Of a stretch of DNA of 12,405 nucleotides, positions 1-5,600 are shown piece after piece; within the stretch, counting starts at the first letter, position 1, and every line of letters starts with the position of its first letter. A program made the position numbers and the translations under genes. Origin of the DNA: CAYOHP01 sp964403795 [NCBI: uncultured bacterium]. Lineage in GTDB: Bacteria > Muiribacteriota > UBA6191 > CAZXTJ01. The stretch spans positions 1 to 12,405 of the forward strand of contig CAYOHP010000171.1 in the NCBI GenBank assembly GCA_964403795.1, in the 5' to 3' direction. The notes under the pieces are model-generated. The model ran no database searches, was not told where the DNA came from, and saw only the letters and a program-made list of their open reading frames with translations.

Positions 1-71
1 TAGATGGCGGCGGTGTAGCCGGCGGGTCCGGATCCCAGGATCACGACATCGTAGGCGGTGCTCTCGGACAC
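1..71 (-). CDS. trxB: Thioredoxin reductase, N-terminal fragment (cut by window edge)
   Basis: Only the first 23 codons lie in the window. They read MSESTAYDVVILGSGPAG followed by YTAAI, the N-terminal FAD-binding dinucleotide fold (GxGxxG form, GSGPAG) with the YTAAIYAAR-type continuation typical of NADPH-dependent thioredoxin reductase. That enzyme uses NADPH and FAD to reduce cytoplasmic thioredoxin. The start is GTG at 71-69, chosen because a strong Shine-Dalgarno GGAGGAG (79-85, complement) lies 7 nt upstream. A -10-like TATCCT (94-99, complement) would give a short leader of about 16 nt. The redox-active CxxC lies outside the window, so a related flavoprotein such as AhpF or a ferredoxin-NADP reductase of the same fold cannot be fully excluded, but 'GPAGYTAAIY' is most typical of TrxB. 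Confidence 0.85.
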   Translation of the reverse strand, partial: MSESTAYDVVILGSGPAGYTAAI

Positions 72-78
72 TGTGGTT

Positions 79-85
79 CTCCTCC
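79..85 (-). promoter_or_regulatory. Shine-Dalgarno of trxB
   Basis: GGAGGAG on the minus strand, 7 nt before the GTG start at 71. It decides the start codon and shows that the organism uses ordinary Shine-Dalgarno initiation for some genes, in contrast to the start regions at 787, 2573, 3595 and 10281. Confidence 0.75.
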
Positions 86-115
86 GGCCCGGGAGGATAC
101 CGCGGGGGTACCGGT

Positions 116-787
116 TCAGCGCCGGCCCGGGACGAACTTGACCAGACGGAGCCGGAGCCGCCGGTCCTCCCCCGGGAACGGGACATCGGGGGGACTCCTG
201 GCTTCCCTGAGGTCCTCCTCCACCAGGCCGATGCCCCGCACGTACCAGCGGATCGCCTCGGGATACCAGCCGGGATCCTTGGTCCGCTCCGGCCCGAACC
301 AGCTCTGGTACTCGATCCGCATCGCCTCCCGGGGAGGGTCCAGCGCCGGCACTTCCCGCTCCTCGAGTTCGACGGCCCGGGCCTTCAGGTCGGCCTTCAG
401 GTTCCAGTTCGCCCCGGGCTCGAGGGTCTCGGGCAGGTATTGCACCTGGTGCTTGCCGGCCTGGTACTCCCGGAAGACGACGGCATCCCCGGGACCGGAA
501 CGGACCACGAAGTCATCGGTCTGCCGACCGTCCACCGCCTCGAAGACCCGGACGCCCCCCTGGGACGGACCGTCCACCCGGTACTCGAGGCGTCCGGTCC
601 GCCCGCTCGAGGTGAGGACGGCGTACTCCCAGGCGGTGCCGGGAGTCAGCGGCCACCAAGGAGCCGTCAGGGTCCCGGGACCTCCCGAGGGGGGAGGGCT
701 TTCCGGGGTGCCCGGACCGCGGACGTGGCGAAGACCCGCCACCAGGGCGGCGAGCAGCAGGACGGCCAGGGCCAGACGCGGCACCAC
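116..787 (-). CDS. Exported or membrane-anchored protein of unknown function (223 aa)
   Basis: No family is recognised with confidence. The start is one of two adjacent GTG codons (787 or 784); 787 is preferred because it lies exactly 6 nt after a -10-like hexamer. The N-terminus MVPRLALAVLLLAALVAG is hydrophobic, a signal peptide or single anchor, with no lipobox cysteine. A Pro/Gly-rich linker (about residues 24-43) leads to a mature domain beginning WWPLTPGTAWEY (44-55). This WPL-x-PG-x-x-W-x-Y opening, followed by alternating charged and aromatic beta-like stretches, resembles small secreted beta-sheet proteins annotated only as hypothetical in many environmental bacteria. A late segment (near WYVRGIGLVEE) would be the 'active/valid' beta-strand of such domains. 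It lies alone between the S41 protease gene (44 nt away) and trxB (44 nt away), on the same strand. Long open frame upstream of 787 in this phase is antisense-of-codon shadow of the protease gene and was not included. Confidence 0.7.
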   Translation of the reverse strand: MVPRLALAVLLLAALVAGLRHVRGPGTPESPPPSGGPGTLTAPWWPLTPGTAWEYAVLTSSGRTGRLEYRVDGPSQGGVRVFEAVDGRQTDDFVVRSGPGDAVVFREYQAGKHQVQYLPETLEPGANWNLKADLKARAVELEEREVPALDPPREAMRIEYQSWFGPERTKDPGWYPEAIRWYVRGIGLVEEDLREARSPPDVPFPGEDRRLRLRLVKFVPGRR

Positions 788-793
788 GTCGCC

Positions 794-806
794 ACGGTAG
801 CAGAGG
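794..806 (-). promoter_or_regulatory. Extended -10 promoter for a leaderless transcript (gene 116-787)
   Basis: On the minus strand the bases CCTCTGCTACCGT contain TGC-TACCGT, an extended -10 pattern (TGnTAnnnT). The hexamer (794-799) ends 6 nt before the GTG at 787, so transcription would begin at or next to the start codon. No Shine-Dalgarno is visible. The first 11 bases are identical to those before the secretin-domain gene (3604-3614). No convincing -35 is seen. Confidence 0.5.
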
Positions 807-831
807 GGGACCGGATCCCGGCGGGGCCTCG

Positions 832-2013
832 TCAGCGGCGGGGGGCTCGTCCCAGCACGTGATCGAGGGCGGTCCTGAGCACCGGATCCGAGCCCGGATC
901 GGGCGGGAAGGGGGGGGACGCCTCCCTGCCGTCCGCAGGGGGAAGCTCCGCCGCCACCTGCACCTCGGGCGCCAGTCCGGTGGCCGGCAGCGGCTCGCCG
1001 GGGGCGATCTCGTAGCGGGCCACGGTGAGGATGGCGGCGCCTCCGTTGGAGAGGGGGATGACCTCCTGGACGGTCGACTTGCCGTAGCTGCGGTCCCCGA
1101 CGAGCAGGCTCCCGGCCCGGGCCAGGCGCGCCGCCAGGACCTCGGCGGCACTGGCGGTGTTGCGGTCGACGAGGACCGCGGCGGGGGGATGGGGGACCTC
1201 CCTGCGGCGGGAGGTTTTCCGCTCCTGGCGACGTCCGCTGCGGTCGACCATCCAGGTCACGGGGCCGGGACCGGCCAGCGACCCGGCGGCTTCCACCGCC
1301 GCCTCCAGCACCCCTCCGGCATTGGCGCGCAGGTCGAGGATCAGGCCGCGCCGGCGATGGGCGCCCCGCAGCGAGTCCGAGAGCTCTTCGGGGGTGCGGT
1401 CGCTGAAGCTGTGGATCCGGAGGTAGAGGACCCCCGCCTCGAGCTCCGAGGACTCGACGGTCGGCAGCGAGACCGGACCGGGACGGATCCGTACCTCGAA
1501 GCGGTCCTGGCCGCGCCGGAACGCCAGGAGCAGGCCCGGCTCGGAGGTCGCCTCCAGGATGGACCTCAGGGTGTCGAGGTCGGCGACCGGCCGGGGCGGG
1601 GTGCCGGTGGCCTCGATCCGGTCGCCGGCCCGGACCCCGGCCCGGGCCGCCGGGGAAGCCGGATAGGTGCGGTCCACCACCAGGCCTCCCTCCCGGGAGA
1701 CGACGACCATGCCGAAGCCGTGGAATCTCCCATCGGTCGAGCGCGACAGGTTCCGGAACTCGGCGGCCGTGAGATAGCGGGTGGCGGGATCGCCGAGCCC
1801 CGAGAGAAGGGCCGCCAGGGCGGCTTCCATGGGGCGGTCCGAGGCTGCGGCGGGCGCGTCGAGGGCCCGGTCCCGGAGCGCGGCCACGGCCTCGACGAAG
1901 GCCCGCAGGCCGGGATCGAGGCCCTCGCCCGCTCGGGCACCGGAGACGGGGCCCCACCCGAGACCCAGGGTCAGGGTCGCTCCCAGGACCAGGCGGCTTC
2001 GGGTGCGCCTCAT
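832..2013 (-). CDS. S41 family C-terminal processing peptidase (CtpA/Tsp-like), exported, 393 aa
   Basis: A serine protease of the carboxy-terminal processing type, expected to act outside the inner membrane on exported substrates. A basic, hydrophobic N-terminus (about residues 1-28, cleavage near SGARA) is a signal peptide. Residues about 30-95 are the helical N-terminal region. A PDZ domain follows (about 96-178; HGFGMVVVSREGGLVV, then ASPAARAGVRAGDRI). The S41 domain spans about 185-350 and shows the catalytic serine in NTASAAEVLA (Ser288) and the catalytic lysine in YGKSTVQ (Lys312), spaced as in E. coli Tsp. The segment LILDLRANAGG (225-234) matches the family's core beta-strand motif LILDLRxNxGG. 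At 393 aa it is a short member without the long C-terminal extension of Tsp. The ATG at 2013 overlaps the stop of the HEAT-repeat gene as ATGA, so the two are translationally coupled. Substrate is unknown. Confidence 0.93.
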   Translation of the reverse strand: MRRTRSRLVLGATLTLGLGWGPVSGARAGEGLDPGLRAFVEAVAALRDRALDAPAAASDRPMEAALAALLSGLGDPATRYLTAAEFRNLSRSTDGRFHGFGMVVVSREGGLVVDRTYPASPAARAGVRAGDRIEATGTPPRPVADLDTLRSILEATSEPGLLLAFRRGQDRFEVRIRPGPVSLPTVESSELEAGVLYLRIHSFSDRTPEELSDSLRGAHRRRGLILDLRANAGGVLEAAVEAAGSLAGPGPVTWMVDRSGRRQERKTSRRREVPHPPAAVLVDRNTASAAEVLAARLARAGSLLVGDRSYGKSTVQEVIPLSNGGAAILTVARYEIAPGEPLPATGLAPEVQVAAELPPADGREASPPFPPDPGSDPVLRTALDHVLGRAPRR

Positions 2014-2573
2014 CGCAGCAGGTCCCGGTTGGCCTCGAACCAGCGGAGCCAGCGGTCCTGGTGGCGCCCGTAGTCCTTCCCGGTGAGCTTCCAGAGGGAA
2101 TGGGCGATCTCGTCGCGGATCGGCCCCGGCGAGACGTCCATGGCCTCGATCAGTGGCCGCACGCTGGGAGCGGTACCGATCTCGCCCAGGGCCCGCACCG
2201 CCCGGGTCCGGACCGCCAGGGTGGGATCGCGCAGGGCCTCGCGCAGCGCATCCTCGACGCGGTCCGAGGGATGGAAGAGCAGGTCGTCGATGGCCGCCGC
2301 CCGGGTGGCGGGGTCCTTGTGGTTGCGGAGCACCTCGATCGAGGTCCGGACCCGGGAGAAGGGCTCGATCTTGCGCCAGGTCACCCACCGGTTCTTCAGC
2401 ATGAGATCGAGGGTGGGGCCCCGCACATTGCCGAGCAGGTAGTCCTCCTGGAAGCCCGCGCCGTGGCGGATCACCGGGCTCTTCACCAGGTCGGCGCCCT
2501 CGAAGGCGATCGCCGGGGAGGCGAGCCGGGCGGCAGAGGCCAGGGTCAGGGCGAGGACGAGGGACCGGTGCAT
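2010..2573 (-). CDS. Secreted HEAT-repeat protein (187 aa)
   Basis: The N-terminus MHRSLVLALTLASAARLASP (cleavage near AIAF, residue 23) is a signal peptide. Residues about 75-165 form two to three HEAT-like helical repeats: IEVLRNHKDPATRAAAIDDL, then VEDALREALRDPTLAVRTRA with the repeat-typical Asp-Pro and Val-Arg-x-x-Ala pattern, then a third starting SVRPLIEAM. Such repeats are protein-binding scaffolds. The C-terminus is Trp-rich (WLRWFEANRDLLR). The gene overlaps the S41 protease start by 4 bases, so the pair is likely made together; the HEAT protein could be an adaptor that presents substrates to, or holds, the protease, as the TPR lipoprotein NlpI does for Tsp in E. coli (inference by analogy only). 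The ATG at 2573 lies 7 nt after a -10-like TAACGT; the G-run in between (GGGGG) is a poor Shine-Dalgarno. Confidence 0.85.
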   Translation of the reverse strand: MHRSLVLALTLASAARLASPAIAFEGADLVKSPVIRHGAGFQEDYLLGNVRGPTLDLMLKNRWVTWRKIEPFSRVRTSIEVLRNHKDPATRAAAIDDLLFHPSDRVEDALREALRDPTLAVRTRAVRALGEIGTAPSVRPLIEAMDVSPGPIRDEIAHSLWKLTGKDYGRHQDRWLRWFEANRDLLR

Positions 2574-2580
2574 ACCCCCA

Positions 2581-2586
2581 ACGTTA
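2581..2586 (-). promoter_or_regulatory. -10-like hexamer immediately before the HEAT/S41 pair
   Basis: TAACGT on the minus strand fits TAnnnT and ends 7 nt before the ATG at 2573, the spacing expected for a leaderless or near-leaderless mRNA. No good -35 hexamer was found at 16-18 nt. Support is positional and by comparison with the other three start regions of this kind in the window. Confidence 0.35.
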
Positions 2587-2612
2587 GCCTCGTCCTCGGT
2601 CGGATCCTGAGA

Positions 2613-2638
2613 ACCCTCCGGGCCGGCCGGGGGAGGGT
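2613..2638. repeat. 7-bp perfect inverted repeat in the divergent HEAT/STAS control region
   Basis: ACCCTCC (2613-2619) and GGAGGGT (2632-2638) are perfect inverted arms around a 12-nt GC-only centre that itself contains the palindrome GGCCGGCC (2621-2628). It sits about midway between the -10-like elements of the two divergent genes, so it could be an operator acting on both, or simply GC-rich palindromic sequence. Confidence 0.4.
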
Positions 2639-2679
2639 CCGTCCAGCGCCGAAATGTCGGCGTCGGGGCGTCACCATGG

Positions 2680-2685
2680 TACGAT
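2680..2685 (+). promoter_or_regulatory. Possible -10 of the STAS gene
   Basis: TACGAT matches the sigma-70 -10 consensus at four of six positions, including the TA and final T, and would place the transcript start near 2692, about 30 nt before the GTG start at 2723. No clear -35 is present. Confidence 0.3.
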
Positions 2686-2722
2686 CGCCGGCGGGGCCGC
2701 CAGGGCCGGAGGGCGAGGGTCG

Positions 2723-3073
2723 GTGCGTTGCAGGGCCGAACGTCAGGGTGAGGTCACCATCCTGCGCCTGCTCGAGGATCTCGACCACAAGGGCTCCCTC
2801 GGCTTCCGCAGCGTGCTCGAGACCCAGATGCGCGACGGCTGTCGCGGCATCGTCCTCGACATGACCGCGATCGCCTACGTGGCCTCGATCGCCATCGGGA
2901 TCCTGGTCGACGTGCATAACCGCATGAAGAAGGAGGGCCGGGCCGGGATCGTCCTCCTCCACCCCCAGGACCGGGTGCGGGAGATCCTCCGCCTGGTCCA
3001 CCTCGGCCGGGTGATGCCGATCGTCGACGACGAGGGCGCCGCCCTCACCGCGGTCACCGCCTCGCCCTCCTGA
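2723..3073 (+). CDS. Single-domain STAS protein (anti-sigma-factor-antagonist-like), 116 aa
   Basis: The whole protein is one STAS domain, the fold of SpoIIAA/RsbV anti-anti-sigma factors, which bind a partner kinase or anti-sigma factor and are switched by serine phosphorylation. Seen: strand GEVTILRLLEDLDHKGS (9-25), helix LGFRSVLETQMRDG, core strand GIVLDMTAIAYVASIAIGIL (42-61), helix VHNRMKKEG, strand AGIVLLHPQDRVREILRL and C-terminal helix. Aligned with SpoIIAA, the usual Asp-Ser-Ser-Gly-Leu-Gly at the phosphorylation site is Ala54-Ser55-Ile56-Ala57-Ile58-Gly59: the phospho-acceptor serine is kept but the preceding aspartate is replaced. GTG at 2723 was chosen because it gives normal STAS length and has GGAGGG (2708-2713) 9 nt upstream; an in-frame ATG at 2654 would add 23 low-complexity residues. 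No kinase or sigma factor gene is beside it. Confidence 0.85.
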   Translation: MRCRAERQGEVTILRLLEDLDHKGSLGFRSVLETQMRDGCRGIVLDMTAIAYVASIAIGILVDVHNRMKKEGRAGIVLLHPQDRVREILRLVHLGRVMPIVDDEGAALTAVTASPS

Positions 3074-3130
3074 GTCCCTTTGCCCGCCCCGAGGGCGCCT
3101 TGGCAGCCTTCCCCCTCCGGCTCGACCGGG
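3074..3130. other. Short convergent gap between STAS and secretin-domain genes
   Basis: The two genes end here facing each other, separated by 57 nt. Only a weak 4-bp stem (GCCC/GGGC around 3084-3098) is visible, with no T-tract, so no terminator is called. The stretch holds no remains of further secretin domains. Confidence 0.5.
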
Positions 3131-3595
3131 CTACTTGCCGGGAACCAGGATCACCGAGTTGGTGTGGGGGTCGGCGAGGGCCGTGAGCTTGCCCTTGTAG
3201 AGCTTGTTCAGGAGGTCGGCGAACTTGTCGGCGTCGGCCCAGGAGAGGCGGACCACCCGGCTCTCGCCCAGGTCGAGGCCGTCGACGATGTCCTTCTCGG
3301 CGGCCAGCACGATGCGCCCGTCGGGGCTCGAGGCGATCCCCACCCGGTGGAGTCCCGCCAGGTAGCGGAGCAGGTTGCCGACCGGCATGTCCTTGACCGA
3401 GAGGCTCGCCTTCTTGCCCTTGATCCCGGGGCCGAGCACCAGGTCGAGGCCCGAGCGGTCGCAGATCACCCGGAGCAGCACGTCGAGGTCGGTCTCGTTG
3501 GTGCGGAGGGTGATGCGGGTGTCGAGGCCCTTGGCCAGGAGCGAGAGCGGCAGCAGCAGCCAGAGGCAGGCCAACCGGAGGGTCGCGAGGCGCAT
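3131..3595 (-). CDS. Stand-alone secretin N0-N1 (STN plus secretin_N) protein, exported, 154 aa
   Basis: A signal peptide (MRLATLRLACLWLLLPLSLL, cleavage near AKG, residue 23) is followed by two secretin periplasmic domains. Residues 27-100 match the N0/STN domain of PilQ/GspD-type secretins: ITLRTNETDLDVLLRVICDR, SGLDLVLGPGIKGK, SLSVKDMPVGNLLRYL. Residues 114-152 match the N1 domain: RVVRLSWADADKFADLLNKL and the strand DPHTNSVILV, equivalent to 'DxRTNxLIV'. The frame stops (TAG) right after that strand. There is no N2/N3 domain and no beta-barrel pore, and the 57 nt beyond the stop hold no recognisable remainder. It may be an accessory part of a type IV pilus or type II/III secretion machine, or a relic of a secretin. 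Start ATG at 3595 has no Shine-Dalgarno but lies 6 nt after an extended -10. It converges with the STAS gene. Confidence 0.8.
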   Translation of the reverse strand: MRLATLRLACLWLLLPLSLLAKGLDTRITLRTNETDLDVLLRVICDRSGLDLVLGPGIKGKKASLSVKDMPVGNLLRYLAGLHRVGIASSPDGRIVLAAEKDIVDGLDLGESRVVRLSWADADKFADLLNKLYKGKLTALADPHTNSVILVPGK

Positions 3596-3601
3596 GCATG
3601 A

Positions 3602-3614
3602 AAGGTAGCAGAGG
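3602..3614 (-). promoter_or_regulatory. Extended -10 promoter for a leaderless transcript (secretin N0-N1 gene)
   Basis: CCTCTGCTACCTT on the minus strand contains TGC-TACCTT, a full TGnTAnnnT extended -10. The hexamer (3602-3607) ends 6 nt before the ATG at 3595. The 11 bases CCTCTGCTACC are identical to those in the same position before gene 116-787. The next upstream gene ends at 3677, so this gene probably has its own transcript. Confidence 0.5.
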
Positions 3615-3676
3615 TTGCCGAGGGGGAAGGCGGGGAGGCGCGTCCGGGGCGGGTGGCGGGCGGCCCCGAGGCCCGG

Positions 3677-4111
3677 TCAGGCCCGGGATGCCGGGAGGCT
3701 CTGCAGGGTGCGGTCGATCCGGTGGGCCAGGCCCTCGACCAGCTGGATGGTCCACTTGGGATGGAGCTGGAAGATCAGCCCGAAGTTCTGACGGTCCAGT
3801 GCCAGGGCATCGACCGGGCCGCGGGCCCTGGCCGAGGCGGAACGGGGATGGTCGTCGAAGTGCGACATCTCGCCCAGGATCTGGCCGGCGGGGATCATCG
3901 CCAGCTGCTTGGTGGAGCCGGTCGGGCCCGAGAAGATCTCGACCTCGCCCCGGAGGACGATGAAGAGCTCGTCGCCCCGGTCGCCCTCCCGGAACAGGAG
4001 TTCGCCCGAGGCGTAGCGCCGTCCCAGCCGATTGATCAACTCGGGGCTGGCGGCCCGGGCGTCGCCGAAGGCGAGCTGCATCAGCTCCATCTCGAGCCCG
4101 CTGTCGCTCAC
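3677..4111 (-). CDS. Single-domain cyclic-nucleotide-binding protein with canonical phosphate-binding cassette (144 aa)
   Basis: The protein is a CRP-type cNMP-binding beta-roll with no HTH or other output domain. Seen: GELLFREGDRGDELFIVLRG (36-55), the usual entry strands, EVEIF, and the phosphate-binding cassette ILGEMSHFDDHPRSASARA (78-96). In it Gly80-Glu81 and Pro89-Arg90-Ser91-Ala92 correspond to the GE and PR(S/A)A residues that hold the ribose and the cyclic phosphate in CRP and PKA. Binding of cAMP, cGMP or a cyclic dinucleotide is thus plausible. A C-terminal helix (about 120-140) follows. The start is GTG at 4111; its TGA-overlapping GTGA with the stop of the preceding cNMP-fold gene implies coupled translation and equimolar amounts. 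It is the last gene of the glgA cluster. Since it lacks DNA-binding parts it should work by protein contact. Confidence 0.88.
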   Translation of the reverse strand: MSDSGLEMELMQLAFGDARAASPELINRLGRRYASGELLFREGDRGDELFIVLRGEVEIFSGPTGSTKQLAMIPAGQILGEMSHFDDHPRSASARARGPVDALALDRQNFGLIFQLHPKWTIQLVEGLAHRIDRTLQSLPASRA

Positions 4112-4518
4112 GGTGCGGCCGACCCTCCCCTCGACGCCGAGAGGCGGTTGAGCTCGCGCAGGCGGCTGGAGAGCGAGCGGATGGTCAGGGTGGCGAGCTC
4201 CTGGTAGATGCCCATGGCATCGTCGAAGGCCCGGCGATTCCAGCGGTACAGCCGCACCTTGGACCGGGCCTTGGCGCTGGCGTCCCGATGGCGGCGGCCG
4301 GCATAGGGCTCGACCACCCCGAAGACATGGCCGGCCGGGACCAGCCGGGGGCCACCCTCGAGCGGATCGGTGGCAGGCGATTCGATCGTCACCGATCCGT
4401 CGATCACGAAGAAGATGTCGCCGTCGGAGCAGGGGTCTCCCCGCTTGTAGATCGTCGCACCCGGCTCGATGGTCTCTTCCCGGCCGCGCTTCAGGAAGCG
4501 TTCGCTGTCGAAGCCCAT
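4108..4518 (-). CDS. Single-domain cNMP-fold protein with degenerate cassette (136 aa)
   Basis: A second CRP-like beta-roll protein: IEPGATIYKRGDPCSDGDIF (17-36), FVIDGSVTIESP, LVPAGHVFGVVEPYAGRRHR (59-78), then DASAKARSKVRLYRW and a C-terminal helical tail (about 97-130). It has no HTH. In the phosphate-binding cassette the conserved Glu after Gly67 is Val68, while an arginine (Arg78) remains near the position that contacts the phosphate, so nucleotide binding may be lost or altered. It is only distantly similar to the adjacent cNMP protein (3677-4111), so the two are probably old duplicates that have diverged, or a heteromeric pair. ATG at 4518 begins 7 nt after the stop of the TPR gene; a weak GGTAGG lies upstream, overlapping that stop. 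Confidence 0.85.
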   Translation of the reverse strand: MGFDSERFLKRGREETIEPGATIYKRGDPCSDGDIFFVIDGSVTIESPATDPLEGGPRLVPAGHVFGVVEPYAGRRHRDASAKARSKVRLYRWNRRAFDDAMGIYQELATLTIRSLSSRLRELNRLSASRGGSAAP

Positions 4519-4525
4519 GATCGGC

Positions 4526-4906
4526 CTACCGGTCTCCCTTGCCGTCGGGCCTGGTACTGGACTCGGCAGCCCTGGCTTCCTCGAGACGGGCCTTGGCCTT
4601 CTTCCCGTGGCTGCCGTCGGGCTCGATCTCGGTCACCTTCTGCCATTCGGAGATGGCGGCCGAGACGAGGCCCTTCTTGTAGAGCACGTTCCCCAGGTAG
4701 AGCCGCTGCTGGGGCACCCGGAAGCCCTGGAGCAGCAGCTTCTTGTAGACCTCGATGGCTTCGTCCCACATCTGGTTCGTGTAATACACGAAGGCGAGCC
4801 AGTCCAGCAGGTCGGGATTGTCGGGGTCGTCCTCGAGCATGCGGCGCACCTCGACCACCGAGTTCATCGGCTCCTTGCGGTAGTCGGTGATGAGCTTCGA
4901 GGACAA
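4526..4906 (-). CDS. Small TPR protein (126 aa)
   Basis: A soluble protein with no signal peptide that is almost wholly tetratricopeptide repeat: helices at DNPDLLDWLAFVYYTNQMWD (29-48), EAIEVYKKLLLQGF (49-62), QQRLYLGNVLYKKGLVSAAI (66-85) and SEWQKVTEIEPDG (86-98), giving about two full repeats, then a charged tail rich in Lys, Arg and Glu. TPRs bind other proteins, and the two cNMP-fold proteins encoded just downstream are natural candidate partners. The start is TTG at 4906, preferred over ATG at 4867 because GGAGG (4914-4918, complement) lies 7 nt before the TTG. It follows coaE after 24 nt. Confidence 0.85.
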   Translation of the reverse strand: MSSKLITDYRKEPMNSVVEVRRMLEDDPDNPDLLDWLAFVYYTNQMWDEAIEVYKKLLLQGFRVPQQRLYLGNVLYKKGLVSAAISEWQKVTEIEPDGSHGKKAKARLEEARAAESSTRPDGKGDR

Positions 4907-4930
4907 GCCCGGGCCTCCGGGGGCAGCGTA

Positions 4931-5572
4931 TCAGACGGGGCCGGCCGGGGGCGAGGCTGGAGGCGCCCCGGAGGCGGGCGGCAGGTCCCAGCGCGAGAGC
5001 AGCCGGTCGACCCGGTTCCGGGTCGCGTCGGGGGTTCCCTGGTTGTCGATCACCGCGTCGGCCCGGGCGATCTTCTCGGCGAGCGGCATCTGGCTCCCGA
5101 TCCTGGCCCTGGCCTGGGCTTCGTCCAGCCCGTTGCGTTCCATCAGGCGGCGGAGCTGGGTGGCGGGGTCGATGGCGACCACCCAGACGTCGTCGAACAT
5201 GGTCTCGAGGCCACCCTCGTAGAGGAGCGGGATCACCACCACCGCGACCGGCGGATCCTCGTCCCGGCGCTCGGCCAGCCAGGCCGCGATCCGGGACCGG
5301 ACCCGGGGATGGGCGATCCTCCCGAGGTCGGCGCGGGCGGCCGGGTCGGCGAAGACGATGCTGCCCAGGCGGGCCCGATCGAGGGTCCCGTCGGGAGTGA
5401 AGACCTCGTCGCCGAAGCGATCCCGGAGCTCCCGGAGGAGTCCGGGGTCCTCCCGCAGCAGGCGGTGGTAGACCTCGTCGGCGTCGAGCACGGGGACTCC
5501 CCGGGACTCGAGGTGGGCCGCCACGCTGGACTTCCCGGAGGCGATGCCCCCGGTCAGGCCGACGGTGTGCAT
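4931..5572 (-). CDS. coaE: Dephospho-CoA kinase (213 aa)
   Basis: CoaE phosphorylates the 3'-hydroxyl of dephospho-CoA with ATP, the last step of coenzyme A synthesis, in the cytoplasm. Seen: P-loop GLTGGIASGKSS (5-16), the family's DADEVYHRLL (30-39), FGDEVFTPDGTLDRARLGSIVFADPAA in the CoA-binding region (53-79), HPRVRSRI, VVVIPLLYEGGLE (110-122, equivalent to the 'PLLFE' motif), the lid segment RLMERNGLDEAQARARIGSQM (141-161) and the C-terminal ADAVIDNQGT (171-180). Length is normal. The tail after about residue 195 is Pro/Ala-rich and not part of the fold. ATG at 5572 starts 28 nt after the HAMP gene stop; no strong Shine-Dalgarno is seen. Confidence 0.96.
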   Translation of the reverse strand: MHTVGLTGGIASGKSSVAAHLESRGVPVLDADEVYHRLLREDPGLLRELRDRFGDEVFTPDGTLDRARLGSIVFADPAARADLGRIAHPRVRSRIAAWLAERRDEDPPVAVVVIPLLYEGGLETMFDDVWVVAIDPATQLRRLMERNGLDEAQARARIGSQMPLAEKIARADAVIDNQGTPDATRNRVDRLLSRWDLPPASGAPPASPPAGPV

Positions 5573-5600
5573 GGGCAGCCCGAGCCGGGAGACATGGACT

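Noticed and set aside
788-1957. Upstream part of the long open frame containing gene 116-787
   Set aside because: This part is the shadow of the S41 protease gene in another phase; the signal-peptide-like stretch begins only at 787.
3640-3676. Possible terminator after the last cNMP gene (GGCC-TCGG-GGCC)
   Set aside because: Only a 4-bp GC palindrome with no T-tract; such sequences are everywhere in this DNA.
3054-3755. 233-codon minus-strand frame covering the secretin-domain gene
   Set aside because: Product is Pro/Arg-rich; the overlapping frame at 3131-3595 has clear N0 and N1 domains. I also checked it for a frameshifted continuation of the secretin and saw no barrel or N2 sequence.
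3677-4518. Annotation of the two cNMP-fold proteins as CRP/FNR transcription factors
   Set aside because: Both end shortly after the C-terminal helix of the sensor domain, with no room for or trace of a helix-turn-helix.
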